Shown here: positions 19,031 through 27,721 of the stretch, piece after piece
Layout of the letters: the number at the start of each line of letters is the position of its first letter
How positions within the stretch are numbered: the first letter of the stretch is position 1
Origin: Corynebacterium mastitidis DSM 44356
GTDB taxonomy: Bacteria > Actinomycetota > Actinomycetes > Mycobacteriales > Mycobacteriaceae
Length of the DNA stretch: 64,000 bases
Direction of reading: 5' to 3'
Assembly (NCBI RefSeq): GCF_000375365.1
Contig: NZ_AQXB01000001.1
Span: 248,001 to 312,000 of the forward strand
Position numbers and translations under genes: made by a program
The notes under the pieces: generated by a model
What the model was told of the DNA's origin: nothing
Database searches by the model: none
The model's input: the letters and a program-made list of their open reading frames with translations, nothing else

Positions 19031-20329
19031 GTGCTCAACGATAACGCCCAGGCGACGCCCGGGCCCGCGCGTCGCTTTTCCTCCCCGCCGCGCTGGGCGC
19101 GGTGGGCCGGGCTCGTCCTCTCCCTGGTCCTCGCCGCCGCCTACATTCTCAAGGGCGGGACTCACCTGCGCTACTTCCTCGACCTCGAGGTCTACCGCGC
19201 CGGAGCGCAGGCCTTCCTCCACGGCGAGGCCATCTACGAGCGCGACTACGACATGGGGATCATCACCCTCCCCTTCACCTACCCGCCGCTGGCGGCACTC
19301 CTGTTCGCCCCGCTCGCGTGGCTGCCCTCCGCCCCGGCGGCCATCGTATTCCTCCTGCTCAATGTGGCCTGCGCGTGGTGGGTCATGGTGCTGGTCCTGC
19401 GCCGCTGCGCCCCGCACGCCTCCGCCGAGGGCTGGGCCGCGTGCCTGCTGCCCCTCGCCCTGCTCTTCGAGCCGGTGCGAGAGACCATCTTCTTCGGGCA
19501 GATCAACCTCATCCTCATGGCCCTGGTCTGCACGGACGTGCTGGGACGCCCCCGAGGCCTCCCCCGGGGCGCGCTGGTGGGGCTGGCCGCCGCCATCAAG
19601 CTCACCCCCGCGGTATTCGGGCTGTACTTCCTGCTCAACAGGGACTGGAAGGCCGCCGCCTGGGCCACCGGGAGCGGGCTTGGGTACACGCTCCTGGCCG
19701 CCGCGATCAGCCCCGGCAACTCGGCCACGTACTGGCTGGACACGCTGGCCAACACCGGGCGGATCGGCACCCCCTCCTACGTCTCAAACCAGTCCCTCCA
19801 GGGGCTCTTCTACCGCCTCGCGCTGGAGCCGCCCGCGCTCACCGCGCTGTGGCTCGCCGCGAGCCTGCTGTTCGTCGCGCTCATCGCGTGGGCCATGCAC
19901 CGGCTCCTGCGCGCGCACGCCGCCCCCGTCGCCCTCGTGGCCAACTCCCTGATCGCCCTGCTGTGCTCCCCGATCTCCTGGACCCATCACTGGGTGTGGC
20001 TGGTTCCCGCCTGCCTCGTCGCCGCCAGCGCGGCGGCGCAGGCGGCCCTTACTGCGCGGGCGGCGCACGGCCCCGGGCACGCGCGGCGTTCCCGGGGCGG
20101 GCGGGCAGCGGGGGCACTCTGCGCGGCGATCGCCGCCGCCGCACTGATCAGCCCGCACTGGCTGCTGCCCAACGATCAGGGGCGCGAGCTGGACTGGCCG
20201 CTGTGGGCGCTGCCGCTGGGCAACGCCTACCTGCTGCTGGGCGCGGCGTTCCTTGCCTTGGTGCTGCTCACGCCCCGGTCCTTTGCCACGCCACGCGCGC
20301 GAACGGCCCCGCACCCCACCGCGACCTAA
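19031..20329 (+). CDS. mptC: Alpha-(1->2)-mannosyltransferase MptC (GT87 type)
   Basis: Membrane glycosyltransferase that, in mycobacteria (Rv2181) and C. glutamicum, adds alpha-1,2-mannose branches to lipomannan. The 432-residue product is hydrophobic throughout and shows GT87 features: LEVYRAGAQAFLHGEAIY in the first extracytoplasmic loop, FGQINLILMALV, and SPISWTHHWVWLVPA late. It is divergent from the exoribonuclease gene, as in mycobacteria. The GTG start lies six bases after TATAAT, consistent with leaderless translation. Confidence 0.85.
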   Translation: MLNDNAQATPGPARRFSSPPRWARWAGLVLSLVLAAAYILKGGTHLRYFLDLEVYRAGAQAFLHGEAIYERDYDMGIITLPFTYPPLAALLFAPLAWLPSAPAAIVFLLLNVACAWWVMVLVLRRCAPHASAEGWAACLLPLALLFEPVRETIFFGQINLILMALVCTDVLGRPRGLPRGALVGLAAAIKLTPAVFGLYFLLNRDWKAAAWATGSGLGYTLLAAAISPGNSATYWLDTLANTGRIGTPSYVSNQSLQGLFYRLALEPPALTALWLAASLLFVALIAWAMHRLLRAHAAPVALVANSLIALLCSPISWTHHWVWLVPACLVAASAAAQAALTARAAHGPGHARRSRGGRAAGALCAAIAAAALISPHWLLPNDQGRELDWPLWALPLGNAYLLLGAAFLALVLLTPRSFATPRARTAPHPTAT

Positions 20330-20380
20330 CGCCGCTCTCCCCGAGAACCCCAGGCCGCTCTCCCTGCCCGAGCGCCGCGC

Positions 20381-20578
20381 TTATCCCTCCGAGCCCTCGG
20401 GCCCCTTCGCCGCCTCGACCGCCTTGGCACCGGGCAGCGGCACGAACATCACCAGCCCGATGAGCACAAAGAACACCGGCCCGGCCTCCAGGTGGTGGAA
20501 CTCCAGGGCGGCCATGACCAGGTAGGCCGCGATGAGCACCATCGCGGCCACCATGCGCCCCACGAGAATCTTCTTCAT
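20381..20578 (-). CDS. Small two-span membrane protein, function unknown
   Basis: A 65-residue protein with a Lys start (MKKILVGR), two hydrophobic segments (about 9-27 and 33-50) joined by EFHHLEAG, and a hydrophilic Glu/Gly tail. It is supported as a gene by an AAGGAG nine bases before the ATG and by its clear transmembrane pattern. It is downstream of, and co-oriented with, the acyltransferase-3 gene, about 190 bases away. I do not recognise a family. Confidence 0.65.
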   Translation of the reverse strand: MKKILVGRMVAAMVLIAAYLVMAALEFHHLEAGPVFFVLIGLVMFVPLPGAKAVEAAKGPEGSEG

Positions 20579-20770
20579 AGCGCCATGCTCCTTACATCAG
20601 CCTTGCTCCGCCACTGCCACGGTACGCCTGGGAGCAGCATACTCCTTCTCCCCCGGTGTCCCGGCACCCGTGAAGCCCCGGAGCCGCCCCGCGCGCGCAG
20701 CGCGCAACCCCGCGCCCGCTGGGGGAGAGAAAGAAGGGCGGCGCCCGGCGGCGCGGCCCCCTCGTTGTCC

Positions 20771-21985
20771 CTAGCCCTCGCGTCCGGCGCGCCCGCTGTC
20801 CCCGCCGCGCTTGCCGTGCCCGCCGCGCTTGCCGTGCCACAGCCCACGCAGCCGCGCCGGTATCCCGGCCACCGGGGGCGGCTTGAGCGTCCACCCGATG
20901 ATCGGAACCCGCTGCAGCGCCCACATCGCCAGGCCGCCGAGGGCGCTAAACACCAGGCAGGCGGCCACCCACAGGTGGGTGCTCTGCGCCCACCCCTCCG
21001 CTTCCAGGGCGATCTCCATCCCGCCGAGGCGAGCCATGGGCACGTGGAAGAGCAGCGTCAGGGCGAGCGGGTGGCCCAGGTAGATGGGCAGGGTGTGCCT
21101 GCCGAGGAACTGCAACGCCGGGGAGAGGTACCGCACCCGCGAGAGCCCCACCGCGGCCAGGATGGCGATGGGCAGCATGAGGATCTGCCCCACCATGCGG
21201 ACCAGCGTCCACACGTCGTTGGCCTCCACGGTGGCGCCGGGCCACAGGGGCCAGCCCATCGTCTCGGGGCCGTCGGCGGAGATGAGGTACCACAGCGCGT
21301 AGGCGGCAAAGCCCGCCACATAGGCGGTGGTGGCCCCCACGATCCTCGGGGGCGTCACGGAGCTGCTGGCAAAGCCGCGCACCAGGCGGGAGAAGTGGGC
21401 CCCGGCCAGGAAGATCGGCAGGTACATCACGAACTTGCCCACCGTGTCGCAGTAGCTGTTGAGGGGAAGCGCGAGGATCGTGGAGAAGGAGGCCGCCACC
21501 GCCGCCCAGGGGGAAAGGCGCCGCGTGGCCCACAGCACCAGGTTGAAGGCCACCAGCACGTAGAGGAACCAGTACATGTTCTGCCCCAGCGCGAGCGTCT
21601 CCACGTAAAAGCCGATGTCCGCGGTGTCCGCCCCCTCGTAGGAGGCCCGGTGCCAGTCCATGAGCCCTACCTCGATGGGGGTCCACAGCACGTAGGGCAC
21701 GAGGAAGAACCAGAGCCTGCGGCTGAAGAGCTGCCACAGGCTCATGCGCAGGACCTTGGTGGAGAACATGCCGCTGACCAGGAAGAAGAGCGGCATCCGC
21801 AGGGGGTCGAGGATGTGGTTGACCTGGGCGGCCAGCGTCTCCATGCCGAAGGGCACCGCCAGGCAGACGTGCAGCACCACGACCCCCACGATGGACACGC
21901 CCTTGGCCACGTCCGGCCACGCCAGGCGCTCGTGCCGAGACGCGCGCACGGGCGCGGAGGCGGAGAGATGCGGGGCCATCAACAT
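20771..21985 (-). CDS. Acyltransferase-3 family membrane protein
   Basis: A 404-residue polytopic protein of the acyltransferase 3 (OafA/NodX) family, which O-acylate sugars in the envelope. The family opening is clear: RLAWPDVAKGVSIVGVVVLH, with the conserved His in the first span, then DPLRMPLFFLVSGMF with Arg and Phe-Phe. About ten spans follow, and the C-terminus is basic with Gly/Arg/Lys repeats. It lies among lipomannan and PIM genes, so acylation of a lipoglycan or mycolate-related sugar is plausible but inferred. No strong ribosome binding site precedes the ATG; an ATG two codons later is possible. Confidence 0.8.
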   Translation of the reverse strand: MLMAPHLSASAPVRASRHERLAWPDVAKGVSIVGVVVLHVCLAVPFGMETLAAQVNHILDPLRMPLFFLVSGMFSTKVLRMSLWQLFSRRLWFFLVPYVLWTPIEVGLMDWHRASYEGADTADIGFYVETLALGQNMYWFLYVLVAFNLVLWATRRLSPWAAVAASFSTILALPLNSYCDTVGKFVMYLPIFLAGAHFSRLVRGFASSSVTPPRIVGATTAYVAGFAAYALWYLISADGPETMGWPLWPGATVEANDVWTLVRMVGQILMLPIAILAAVGLSRVRYLSPALQFLGRHTLPIYLGHPLALTLLFHVPMARLGGMEIALEAEGWAQSTHLWVAACLVFSALGGLAMWALQRVPIIGWTLKPPPVAGIPARLRGLWHGKRGGHGKRGGDSGRAGREG

Positions 21986-22133
21986 CGGGGAAACGGAAAA
22001 CCTATCGTGGGGGAACTAAAGCTTCAACCAGGTTCACCCTACAGTGAACGCCGTCTGGGAACGAACTCCCCGCCCGCGCACCGCCGCCGCATATTCCTCT
22101 GATTAGGGCGCTACAACGCGCCCCGGGAAGGCC

Positions 22134-22874
22134 CTAGGAAAAGCGCGGCTCCGCGCCGCGCGGGTAGCCCTTGCCCGCCTCCAGGGACTTCTTCACCTCC
22201 GAGGCGTACACATCCACGTAGTCGTAGCCGGTGAGTTCCACCAGCACGCTCATCACGTGATCGGTGAGCACGCGCACCGCCTCCTGGGAATCCGGCTGGA
22301 GCCCCTGGGCCTTGACAAACGCGATGGGGTCGATGGCCTCGCCCACCCGCATCCGCACCTTGCGCGGGCGCAACAGCCACGAGCCGATGGGGTTGGCGTC
22401 CCGGGAGCCGATCATGCCCACCGGAACGATCTTCTCCCCGGTGGACAGGGCGATGCGCGCCATCCCCGTCCGGCCCCGGTAGATGCGCCCGTCGGGGGAA
22501 CGCGTCCCCTCCGGGTAGATGCCAAACAGGTCTCCCCGGTCAAAGACCTCCTGGGCGGCCTTGCTCATGGCCTCCGCCGCCCCGGCCTCGTTGCGGTTGA
22601 TGGGCACCTGCCCCACCGAGGTAAAAAACCAGCTCTGGAGGCGGCCCACCACGCCGGGCGTGGTGAAGTACTCGGACTTGGCGGGGAAGGTGATCTGGCG
22701 CGGGCACATCAGGGGGAAGAAAAAGGAGTCCATCACGGACTGGTGCGAGGACGCGAGGATGGCCGAGCCCTTGGCGGGGATGTTCTCCAGCCCCTCGATC
22801 TCGGGCCGGTTCCAGGCCCGCAAAAACGGACCCACCAGGATGTACTTGAAGGTCCAGTACCACTTATTCTGCAT
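22134..22874 (-). CDS. plsC: 1-acyl-sn-glycerol-3-phosphate acyltransferase
   Basis: A 246-residue PlsC-family enzyme making phosphatidic acid for phospholipids, including the phosphatidylinositol used in PIMs. The HX4D motif is present (SHQSVMDS), with the second motif FGIYPEGTRSPDGRIYRGRTG and the VPVGMIG-like strand. GGAGG lies seven bases before the ATG. It lies just upstream of the acyltransferase-3 gene and downstream of the glucokinase gene in a minus-strand run, matching the Rv2182c position in mycobacteria. Confidence 0.92.
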   Translation of the reverse strand: MQNKWYWTFKYILVGPFLRAWNRPEIEGLENIPAKGSAILASSHQSVMDSFFFPLMCPRQITFPAKSEYFTTPGVVGRLQSWFFTSVGQVPINRNEAGAAEAMSKAAQEVFDRGDLFGIYPEGTRSPDGRIYRGRTGMARIALSTGEKIVPVGMIGSRDANPIGSWLLRPRKVRMRVGEAIDPIAFVKAQGLQPDSQEAVRVLTDHVMSVLVELTGYDYVDVYASEVKKSLEAGKGYPRGAEPRFS

Positions 22875-22914
22875 TACTCATCCTCCGCGATGGGATCGGT
22901 TTTTTCTTCGGCTG

Positions 22915-23880
22915 CTACCCGGCCACGAGCCCCCGGGCCAAATCGGCTACGCCAATCATACCCGCATCGGGGCCCAGCTCGGCGGTGGCCACCCTCGCCA
23001 GGGGGCGGTACCCCGTGCCCACGATCTGGGAGGAAAACTGCTCCGTGGCCTGCTCCAGGTAGAGGTCCGCGTCCCGGGAGACTCCGCCGCCCAGGAGGAT
23101 CAGCTCGGGGTCCAGGATGTCGGACACGATGGAAAGCCCCCGGCCCAGCCAGGAGGCGAACTCCTCCACCACCGCCAGGCCCGCGGCGTCGCCCTGCCGG
23201 GCGGCCTGCATGATCTGCAGGCCGTCCACGGAGGAGGGGTCGCGGCGCACCCGGGCCGCCAGGGCCGAGCCGGAGAAGCGACGCCGGTGCACCATCTCCA
23301 CGGCGGAGTCCGTCAGGGCCGTCCCCGAGCAGTAGCGCTCGAGGCAGCCGAGCTTCCCGCACGGGCAGGGCCGTCCCCCCGGCACCACGGTGAGGTGCCC
23401 GAACTCGGGGGCCGTCCCGTAGGCCCCCCGAAAGATCTCGCCCCCCGTCATCAGGGTGGCGCCGATCCCGGTCCCCACCGCGAAGAGCACCCACGTGTCC
23501 ACGCCGCGCGCGGCCCCAAAGCGATACTCGCCCCACGCCGCGGAGTTGGCGTCGTGCTCCAGGCGCACCGGCAGGCCCAGCTTCTCCTCCAGCGCGGCGC
23601 GCACCGGGGCGTCGCGCCACGGCAGGTGCGGGGCAAAGCGCACGACCTCGCAGGCGGGGTCCAGGAATCCCGCCACCGCCACCCCCACGGCGACGATCTC
23701 GTGATCGCGGCTCAACAGGTCCACGAGGCGCGCGATCCCCTCGCCCATGCCGTCGGCGTCGCGCGGGGAGCGCAGCGAGCGGGAGTCCACGATCCGCCCG
23801 TCTCCGTCCACCACGGCGGCGCGCATATTGGTGCCGCCGATGTCGAAGCCCACGGTGAGGCTGTTCGACGTCTCGGTCAT
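22915..23880 (-). CDS. glk: ROK-family glucokinase
   Basis: Phosphorylates glucose to glucose 6-phosphate. The 321-residue product has the ATP motif FDIGGTNMRAAVVD at its start, the ROK zinc cluster CPCGKLGCLERYCSG and the LGGGVSRDADLYLEQ region. The ATG at 23880 has GGAGG eight bases upstream; a TTG six codons earlier has none. Glucokinase at this position, between plsC and pimB', matches C. glutamicum. Whether it also accepts polyphosphate cannot be told. Confidence 0.9.
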   Translation of the reverse strand: MTETSNSLTVGFDIGGTNMRAAVVDGDGRIVDSRSLRSPRDADGMGEGIARLVDLLSRDHEIVAVGVAVAGFLDPACEVVRFAPHLPWRDAPVRAALEEKLGLPVRLEHDANSAAWGEYRFGAARGVDTWVLFAVGTGIGATLMTGGEIFRGAYGTAPEFGHLTVVPGGRPCPCGKLGCLERYCSGTALTDSAVEMVHRRRFSGSALAARVRRDPSSVDGLQIMQAARQGDAAGLAVVEEFASWLGRGLSIVSDILDPELILLGGGVSRDADLYLEQATEQFSSQIVGTGYRPLARVATAELGPDAGMIGVADLARGLVAG

Positions 23881-23919
23881 GGCTCTCGCCTCCGTCAAAC
23901 CGGGTTCACAATAACCGTC

Positions 23920-25065
23920 TCAGTATAGGGGACTCCCCGAGGCATCCAGAACCCGCCGCAGCCTCTCCCCCATGACCTCCCAGGTCCAGGACTCCTCCAC
24001 GTAGCGACGCCCCGCCGCCCCCATCTCCGCGCGCCGCTGCCGCGACCCCAGCACCTCGACGAGCGCCCCCGCCAGGTCCTCCGCGTCGTCGCCCCGCACC
24101 ACGCGGCCCGACGCCGGGGTCACCGTCTCCGGGGCGCCGCCGGAATCGCCCGCGATGACGGGCACCCCGCACGCCTGCGCCTCCAGGTACACGATGCCCA
24201 GGCCCTCCACGTCCAACCCGCCGCCGCGCGTGCGCGCCGGAACGGCGGCGACGTCCGCGGCGGCCAGCAGGGCCACCATATCCTCGAAGTCGAGGCCGCC
24301 GGTAAAGATCGCCGTGGGGTCGTAGCGGCCCGCCAGCGCCCGCAGCGTCGCCTCGTACCGCCCCTGGCCCACGATCACCAGCCGCGCCTCCCCCAGGGCG
24401 GCCCGCACGCGGGGCATGGCGCGCAGCAGCTGGTCCTGCCCCTTGCGCGGCACCAGGCGGGACACGCAGACGATCAAGGGCACCCCCTCCTCGATCCCCC
24501 ACCGACGCCGCACCGCGCTCCGCTGGCCCTCCTCGATCGGGTGGAAGGCGTCCACGTCCACGCCCGAGGGCAGGTGGACGAAGTCCGGGCGCGTGCCGAA
24601 CGCGCGCCGGAAGCGCCGCAGCGTGTAGTCCGAGATGTAGGTGACCACGTCCGCGTTGCGCCCGATGAGGCCCAGCACCTGGCGGGCCCCGGGGATCATG
24701 GACCAGCCCACCTCGTGCCCGTGCGTGGTGGCGATGATCCGCCGCGCCCCCGCGCGCCGCGCGGCTCCCCCCATCACGGCCAGCGGGGCCGCGGCCCCAA
24801 ACCACACCGTGCTGATCCCGCGCTCCCGGATGATTCCCTGCATCCTCCGGGCGGTGGCCGGGGTGGGCAGCATCGTGGAGCGCGGCCATCGCACCACCTC
24901 ATAGGGCACCGAGGCGTCGTGCTCGCGCGCCGCCGCCGCGTCCTGCGTGGAGGCAAAGACCACCACGTCCCGGGGATCGAGGAGGGAGACAAAATCCCGC
25001 AGATACGACTGAATCCCGCCCACTCGGGGCGGGAAGTCGTTTGTTACCAGCAGCGTCGTGGGCAT
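23920..25065 (-). CDS. pimB: Phosphatidylinositol mannoside alpha-mannosyltransferase PimB'
   Basis: GT4 (GT-B fold) cytoplasmic-face enzyme that adds the second mannose to PIM1 from GDP-mannose. The 381-residue product has the acceptor loop NDFPPRVGGIQSYL, THGHEVGW, the donor-domain SRLVPRKGQDQLL (Arg and Lys contacting phosphate) and EGLGIVYLEAQACG (the EX7E pair). The ATG at 25065 gives the usual MPTTLLVTNDFPP N-terminus. Its neighbours are NlpC/P60 genes, as in C. glutamicum and M. tuberculosis. Confidence 0.93.
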   Translation of the reverse strand: MPTTLLVTNDFPPRVGGIQSYLRDFVSLLDPRDVVVFASTQDAAAAREHDASVPYEVVRWPRSTMLPTPATARRMQGIIRERGISTVWFGAAAPLAVMGGAARRAGARRIIATTHGHEVGWSMIPGARQVLGLIGRNADVVTYISDYTLRRFRRAFGTRPDFVHLPSGVDVDAFHPIEEGQRSAVRRRWGIEEGVPLIVCVSRLVPRKGQDQLLRAMPRVRAALGEARLVIVGQGRYEATLRALAGRYDPTAIFTGGLDFEDMVALLAAADVAAVPARTRGGGLDVEGLGIVYLEAQACGVPVIAGDSGGAPETVTPASGRVVRGDDAEDLAGALVEVLGSRQRRAEMGAAGRRYVEESWTWEVMGERLRRVLDASGSPLY

Positions 25066-25087
25066 GATCCCCACTGTAGCCCGTGGG

Positions 25088-26314
25088 CTAGAAGCGCACG
25101 GCGCCCGCCCACGGCATCGAATCCACGTCCACCACCTGCACCGGGATGCCGTAGTCGGAGGCGTGCACGATCTTGCCGTCCCCGATGTACATGCCCACGT
25201 GCGTGACGCCGGGGTAGTAACCCACCACGTCGCCCGGCTGGAGCTGATCGCGGCTCACCGGGGTGCCGCCGGCCAACTGGGACTGCGAGGTGCGCGGCAC
25301 CGTCATCCCCTGCTGCTGGTAGGCCCAGTAGATGAGGCCGGAGCAGTCGAAGGCATCCGGACCCGTGGCACCCCAGCTATACGGCGCGCCGATCTTGGAC
25401 AGGGCGGCCTGCACCGCTCCCGACGCCGAGCCGGAGCCCGCAGGCACGGAGGACGAGGAGGGACGGGAGGGGCCGCTGCTCGACGGCTGCGGGGTGGGCG
25501 TCGGCGTCTCCTCCGCCGAGCCCTCGGCCGCCGGGGTCGCGTCCTCGATCGCGGAGGAGGTCTCGGGCTCCACCGGGATCTCCTCCTGAACCGTCTCCAC
25601 CGTCTCCTCGACGGTCTCGCGCAGACGCTGGGCGATGGCGTCCAGGTTAATCACCTGCGGCTGGTTCTTGCCCTCCCAGCGCTCGCGCTCCTCCTCGGTG
25701 AGGGCGTCGATGCGCTCCTTCACCTCGGCCACCTTGGCCTCCAGCTCCTCCTTCTCCTTGCGCAGCCCCTCGAGGGAATCCTCAAGCTTGGCGTGCTCGT
25801 ACTTGGCGGTGGCGGCCTCCTCCTCCGCGTCCTTCTGGGCGGCCATGGCCTCCCGGGTGGCGTCGCTCAGCTTCTTGATCACCTGGTCCGCGTTGCGGGA
25901 GAGGGTGCCGAGGTAGGAGGCGCGGTCGATCGCGTGCTGGGGGTCGTCGGCGCCCAGCGTGGTGACCTCGCGGTTGAGGTTGGAGAGGCGGTAGCGGGAG
26001 CCCGCCAGCTTATCGAACTCCTTCTTCGCCTGCTCCCGCTTGCGCTGAGCCTCCTCCGCGAGATCATGCGCCTTTTCCGCGGCCTCCTGGAGCTTGTCCA
26101 CCTCCTCGGATTCCTGTTCCAGCTCCTCCTCGAGGCCCTTAACCTCCTCGTTCTTGGCGGCCGCGTCGCGGGAAAGCTGCTCCATGGAGGCGATCAGGTC
26201 GTCCGTCTCATCCGCATGAACCACGGAGGATCCCCCCACGGTGAGGGCCAGAACGGTACCAGTGCCGATGAGGAGGCGCTGAGTATAACTCACGGCGCGG
26301 TGCGACTTGAACAC
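25088..26314 (-). CDS. Secreted NlpC/P60 endopeptidase with coiled coil (RipC-like)
   Basis: A peptidoglycan endopeptidase that cuts stem peptides at D-Glu-meso-DAP. The 408-residue protein has a signal peptide ending near VVHA, a long coiled coil (about 37-215) rich in Glu/Lys/Ala, a Pro/Ser/Thr linker, and a C-terminal NlpC/P60 domain with catalytic Cys in AFDCSGLIYW, His in THVGMYIGDG and a late IVHASDYG. The architecture is that of mycobacterial RipC, whose coiled coil is controlled by FtsEX. It follows a second NlpC/P60 gene on the same strand. A TATAGT on the minus strand at 26363-26368 may be its own -10. Confidence 0.92.
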   Translation of the reverse strand: MFKSHRAVSYTQRLLIGTGTVLALTVGGSSVVHADETDDLIASMEQLSRDAAAKNEEVKGLEEELEQESEEVDKLQEAAEKAHDLAEEAQRKREQAKKEFDKLAGSRYRLSNLNREVTTLGADDPQHAIDRASYLGTLSRNADQVIKKLSDATREAMAAQKDAEEEAATAKYEHAKLEDSLEGLRKEKEELEAKVAEVKERIDALTEEERERWEGKNQPQVINLDAIAQRLRETVEETVETVQEEIPVEPETSSAIEDATPAAEGSAEETPTPTPQPSSSGPSRPSSSSVPAGSGSASGAVQAALSKIGAPYSWGATGPDAFDCSGLIYWAYQQQGMTVPRTSQSQLAGGTPVSRDQLQPGDVVGYYPGVTHVGMYIGDGKIVHASDYGIPVQVVDVDSMPWAGAVRF

Positions 26315-26463
26315 TCTTGTACTCCAGGTGACGAGAAGGAAACAGAAGGATAACGAATAAAGACTATAGCGGTCCGCATGCCTTTCTGCCTAGCGGAATC
26401 TGAAAAAAGTTTGGGAGGTTACCCCCTACCGCCCAAAAGTCGACCTCACGAGGCACAAAAGAA

Positions 26464-26496
26464 GCCCCGTTCCCCCACGCAGCGGGGAGACGGGGC
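26464..26496 (-). terminator. Intrinsic terminator after the upstream NlpC/P60 gene
   Basis: Stem GCCCCGT/ACGGGGC with an inner CCCC/GGGG pairing and the minus-strand tail TTCTTTTG. It lies about 50 bases past the stop of the NlpC/P60 gene at 26548 and before the RipC-like gene, so the two genes are probably separate transcription units. Confidence 0.75.
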
Positions 26497-26547
26497 CGCA
26501 AGGGCGATTAGACGTTAGACGACCGATCACCTATTCCTTAAGCGCAA

Positions 26548-27213
26548 TTAGAAACGCACGGCGGAGTGGAAGGGCATCATGTCCAGGGGGCGCTCGGCCA
26601 CCGGGCTGCCGGAGTTCAGGGCGTCGATGATCATGCCGTTGCCCGCATAGATCCCCACGTGGGAGGCGCCGCCGTAGAAGGCCACGATGTCGCCCGGCTG
26701 CAGATCCTCGTAGGCAACCGGGGTGCCCGCAGAGGCCTGGGCCTGGGAGGTACGCGGGATGGCCTTACCCACCTGGGAGTAGACCCAGGAGGTGAAGCCG
26801 GAGCAATCGAAGGCGTTGGGGCCCGCAGCGCCGTACACGTAGGGGGAGCCGATCTTGGTGCGGGCGACGTCCACGATGCTCTGCCCGTTGGAGGAGGACG
26901 GGGCGACCGGGGCCGCGGAGTTCTGACCCTCCGCAGCAGCGGGCGAGGACAGCTCGGAGACCGCCGCGGGGGTGAACGTGGGGTTCACCTCGGAGCTCTG
27001 CGCGCCCTGACCGAAGGAAGTGAAGCTCTGGAGATACTCGTAGCCGGGGGCGTTCTCCAGGCCCGGGACGTCCACGGAGAGGTCCGTGGTGGGAACGTTC
27101 AGCGTGGCGGCGTTGGCGGCCACCGGGGCCACCACGGTGGCACCCACGGCGAGGGCAGAAGCGGCGGCGAAACGGCGGGCGGTGCGGTTCTCCTGCCGGC
27201 TGTGCTTAGTCAC
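26548..27213 (-). CDS. Secreted NlpC/P60 family peptidoglycan endopeptidase
   Basis: A 221-residue secreted hydrolase: basic N-terminus, signal peptide ending VAANAA, a short linker and a C-terminal NlpC/P60 domain with Cys in AFDCSGFTSWV, His in SHVGIYAGNG and GSPYVYGAAGPN ahead. The GTG at 27213 has TGGAG eight bases upstream; an in-frame ATG at 27240 is another start, but is less consistent with a signal peptide. It is the gene behind the predicted c-di-AMP riboswitch, like the C. glutamicum nlpC gene reported to be under such control. Confidence 0.92.
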   Translation of the reverse strand: MTKHSRQENRTARRFAAASALAVGATVVAPVAANAATLNVPTTDLSVDVPGLENAPGYEYLQSFTSFGQGAQSSEVNPTFTPAAVSELSSPAAAEGQNSAAPVAPSSSNGQSIVDVARTKIGSPYVYGAAGPNAFDCSGFTSWVYSQVGKAIPRTSQAQASAGTPVAYEDLQPGDIVAFYGGASHVGIYAGNGMIIDALNSGSPVAERPLDMMPFHSAVRF

Positions 27214-27240
27214 GAATGATCTCCAAATCTTCCTGTCCAT

Positions 27241-27410
27241 GCCTACCGAGTTAGCTGTCGAGTGAGGAAACGGAAGGCTCCTCCCCTCAGTCCATCCGGC
27301 GGGGCAACGAGAACGCTGCGTCCGCCCGACTCTCCCGAGGGGTAAACCCCAGAAGCGAGTGGTTCCTCGGCCCTCCACGGCCCACGGGCCACGGAGGTTC
27401 GGCTTTTAGT
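27241..27410 (-). ncRNA. c-di-AMP riboswitch (ydaO/yuaA type)
   Basis: The minus-strand leader just before the NlpC/P60 gene carries the hallmark ends of the ydaO class: AAAAGCCGAACC at 27397-27408 and a closing GACAGCTAACTCGGTAGGC that ends at 27241. In between are GGGGTTTACCCC and a GGGGAGGAGCC-like segment. Family members in actinobacteria sit before resuscitation-factor and NlpC/P60 genes and usually switch expression off at high c-di-AMP. Start codon and ribosome binding site lie only about 30 bases past its 3' edge. Confidence 0.85.
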
Positions 27411-27514
27411 TTTCAGTTCATGTACTTGCCCCAGGGCCCTGCCCCGCTGCAATGTCTCAATTAGGTTACGAAACGGCCACAAACCTTGTCCAACCGCCAC
27501 GCCTCCCCACGGAC

Positions 27515-27531
27515 GTTATCGAACCGTTATC
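27515..27531 (-). promoter_or_regulatory. Candidate response-regulator (MtrA-like) direct repeat
   Basis: GATAACGGTTCGATAAC has two GATAAC hexamers one helical turn apart, about 50-60 bases upstream of the putative nlpC -10. MtrA of C. glutamicum binds loose direct repeats, and nlpC is, to my recollection, one of its targets. Assignment to MtrA is inference. Confidence 0.4.
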
Positions 27532-27705
27532 AAAAAGATACTGAAAGTTTCCCTAGAACCCGCCGGACACCGGCACCCCACAGGGTCACCCACCATACCG
27601 GGGCGTCGCCGCAGGTCAAGCCGCACAAATCGCCCCCTCCGGCACATCGCAAGATCAGACCTCCCCCACCCGGCCCCCAGAAAGAATTAAGGGCGCAGCA
27701 TTATT

Positions 27706-27721
27706 TGTGACCTTAGACACA
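27706..27721. promoter_or_regulatory. Candidate GlxR (CRP-type) site
   Basis: TGTGACCTTAGACACA matches nine of the ten fixed positions of TGTGA-N6-TCACA. It is about 490 bases upstream of the NlpC/P60 start, so relevance to that promoter is uncertain. Confidence 0.35.
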
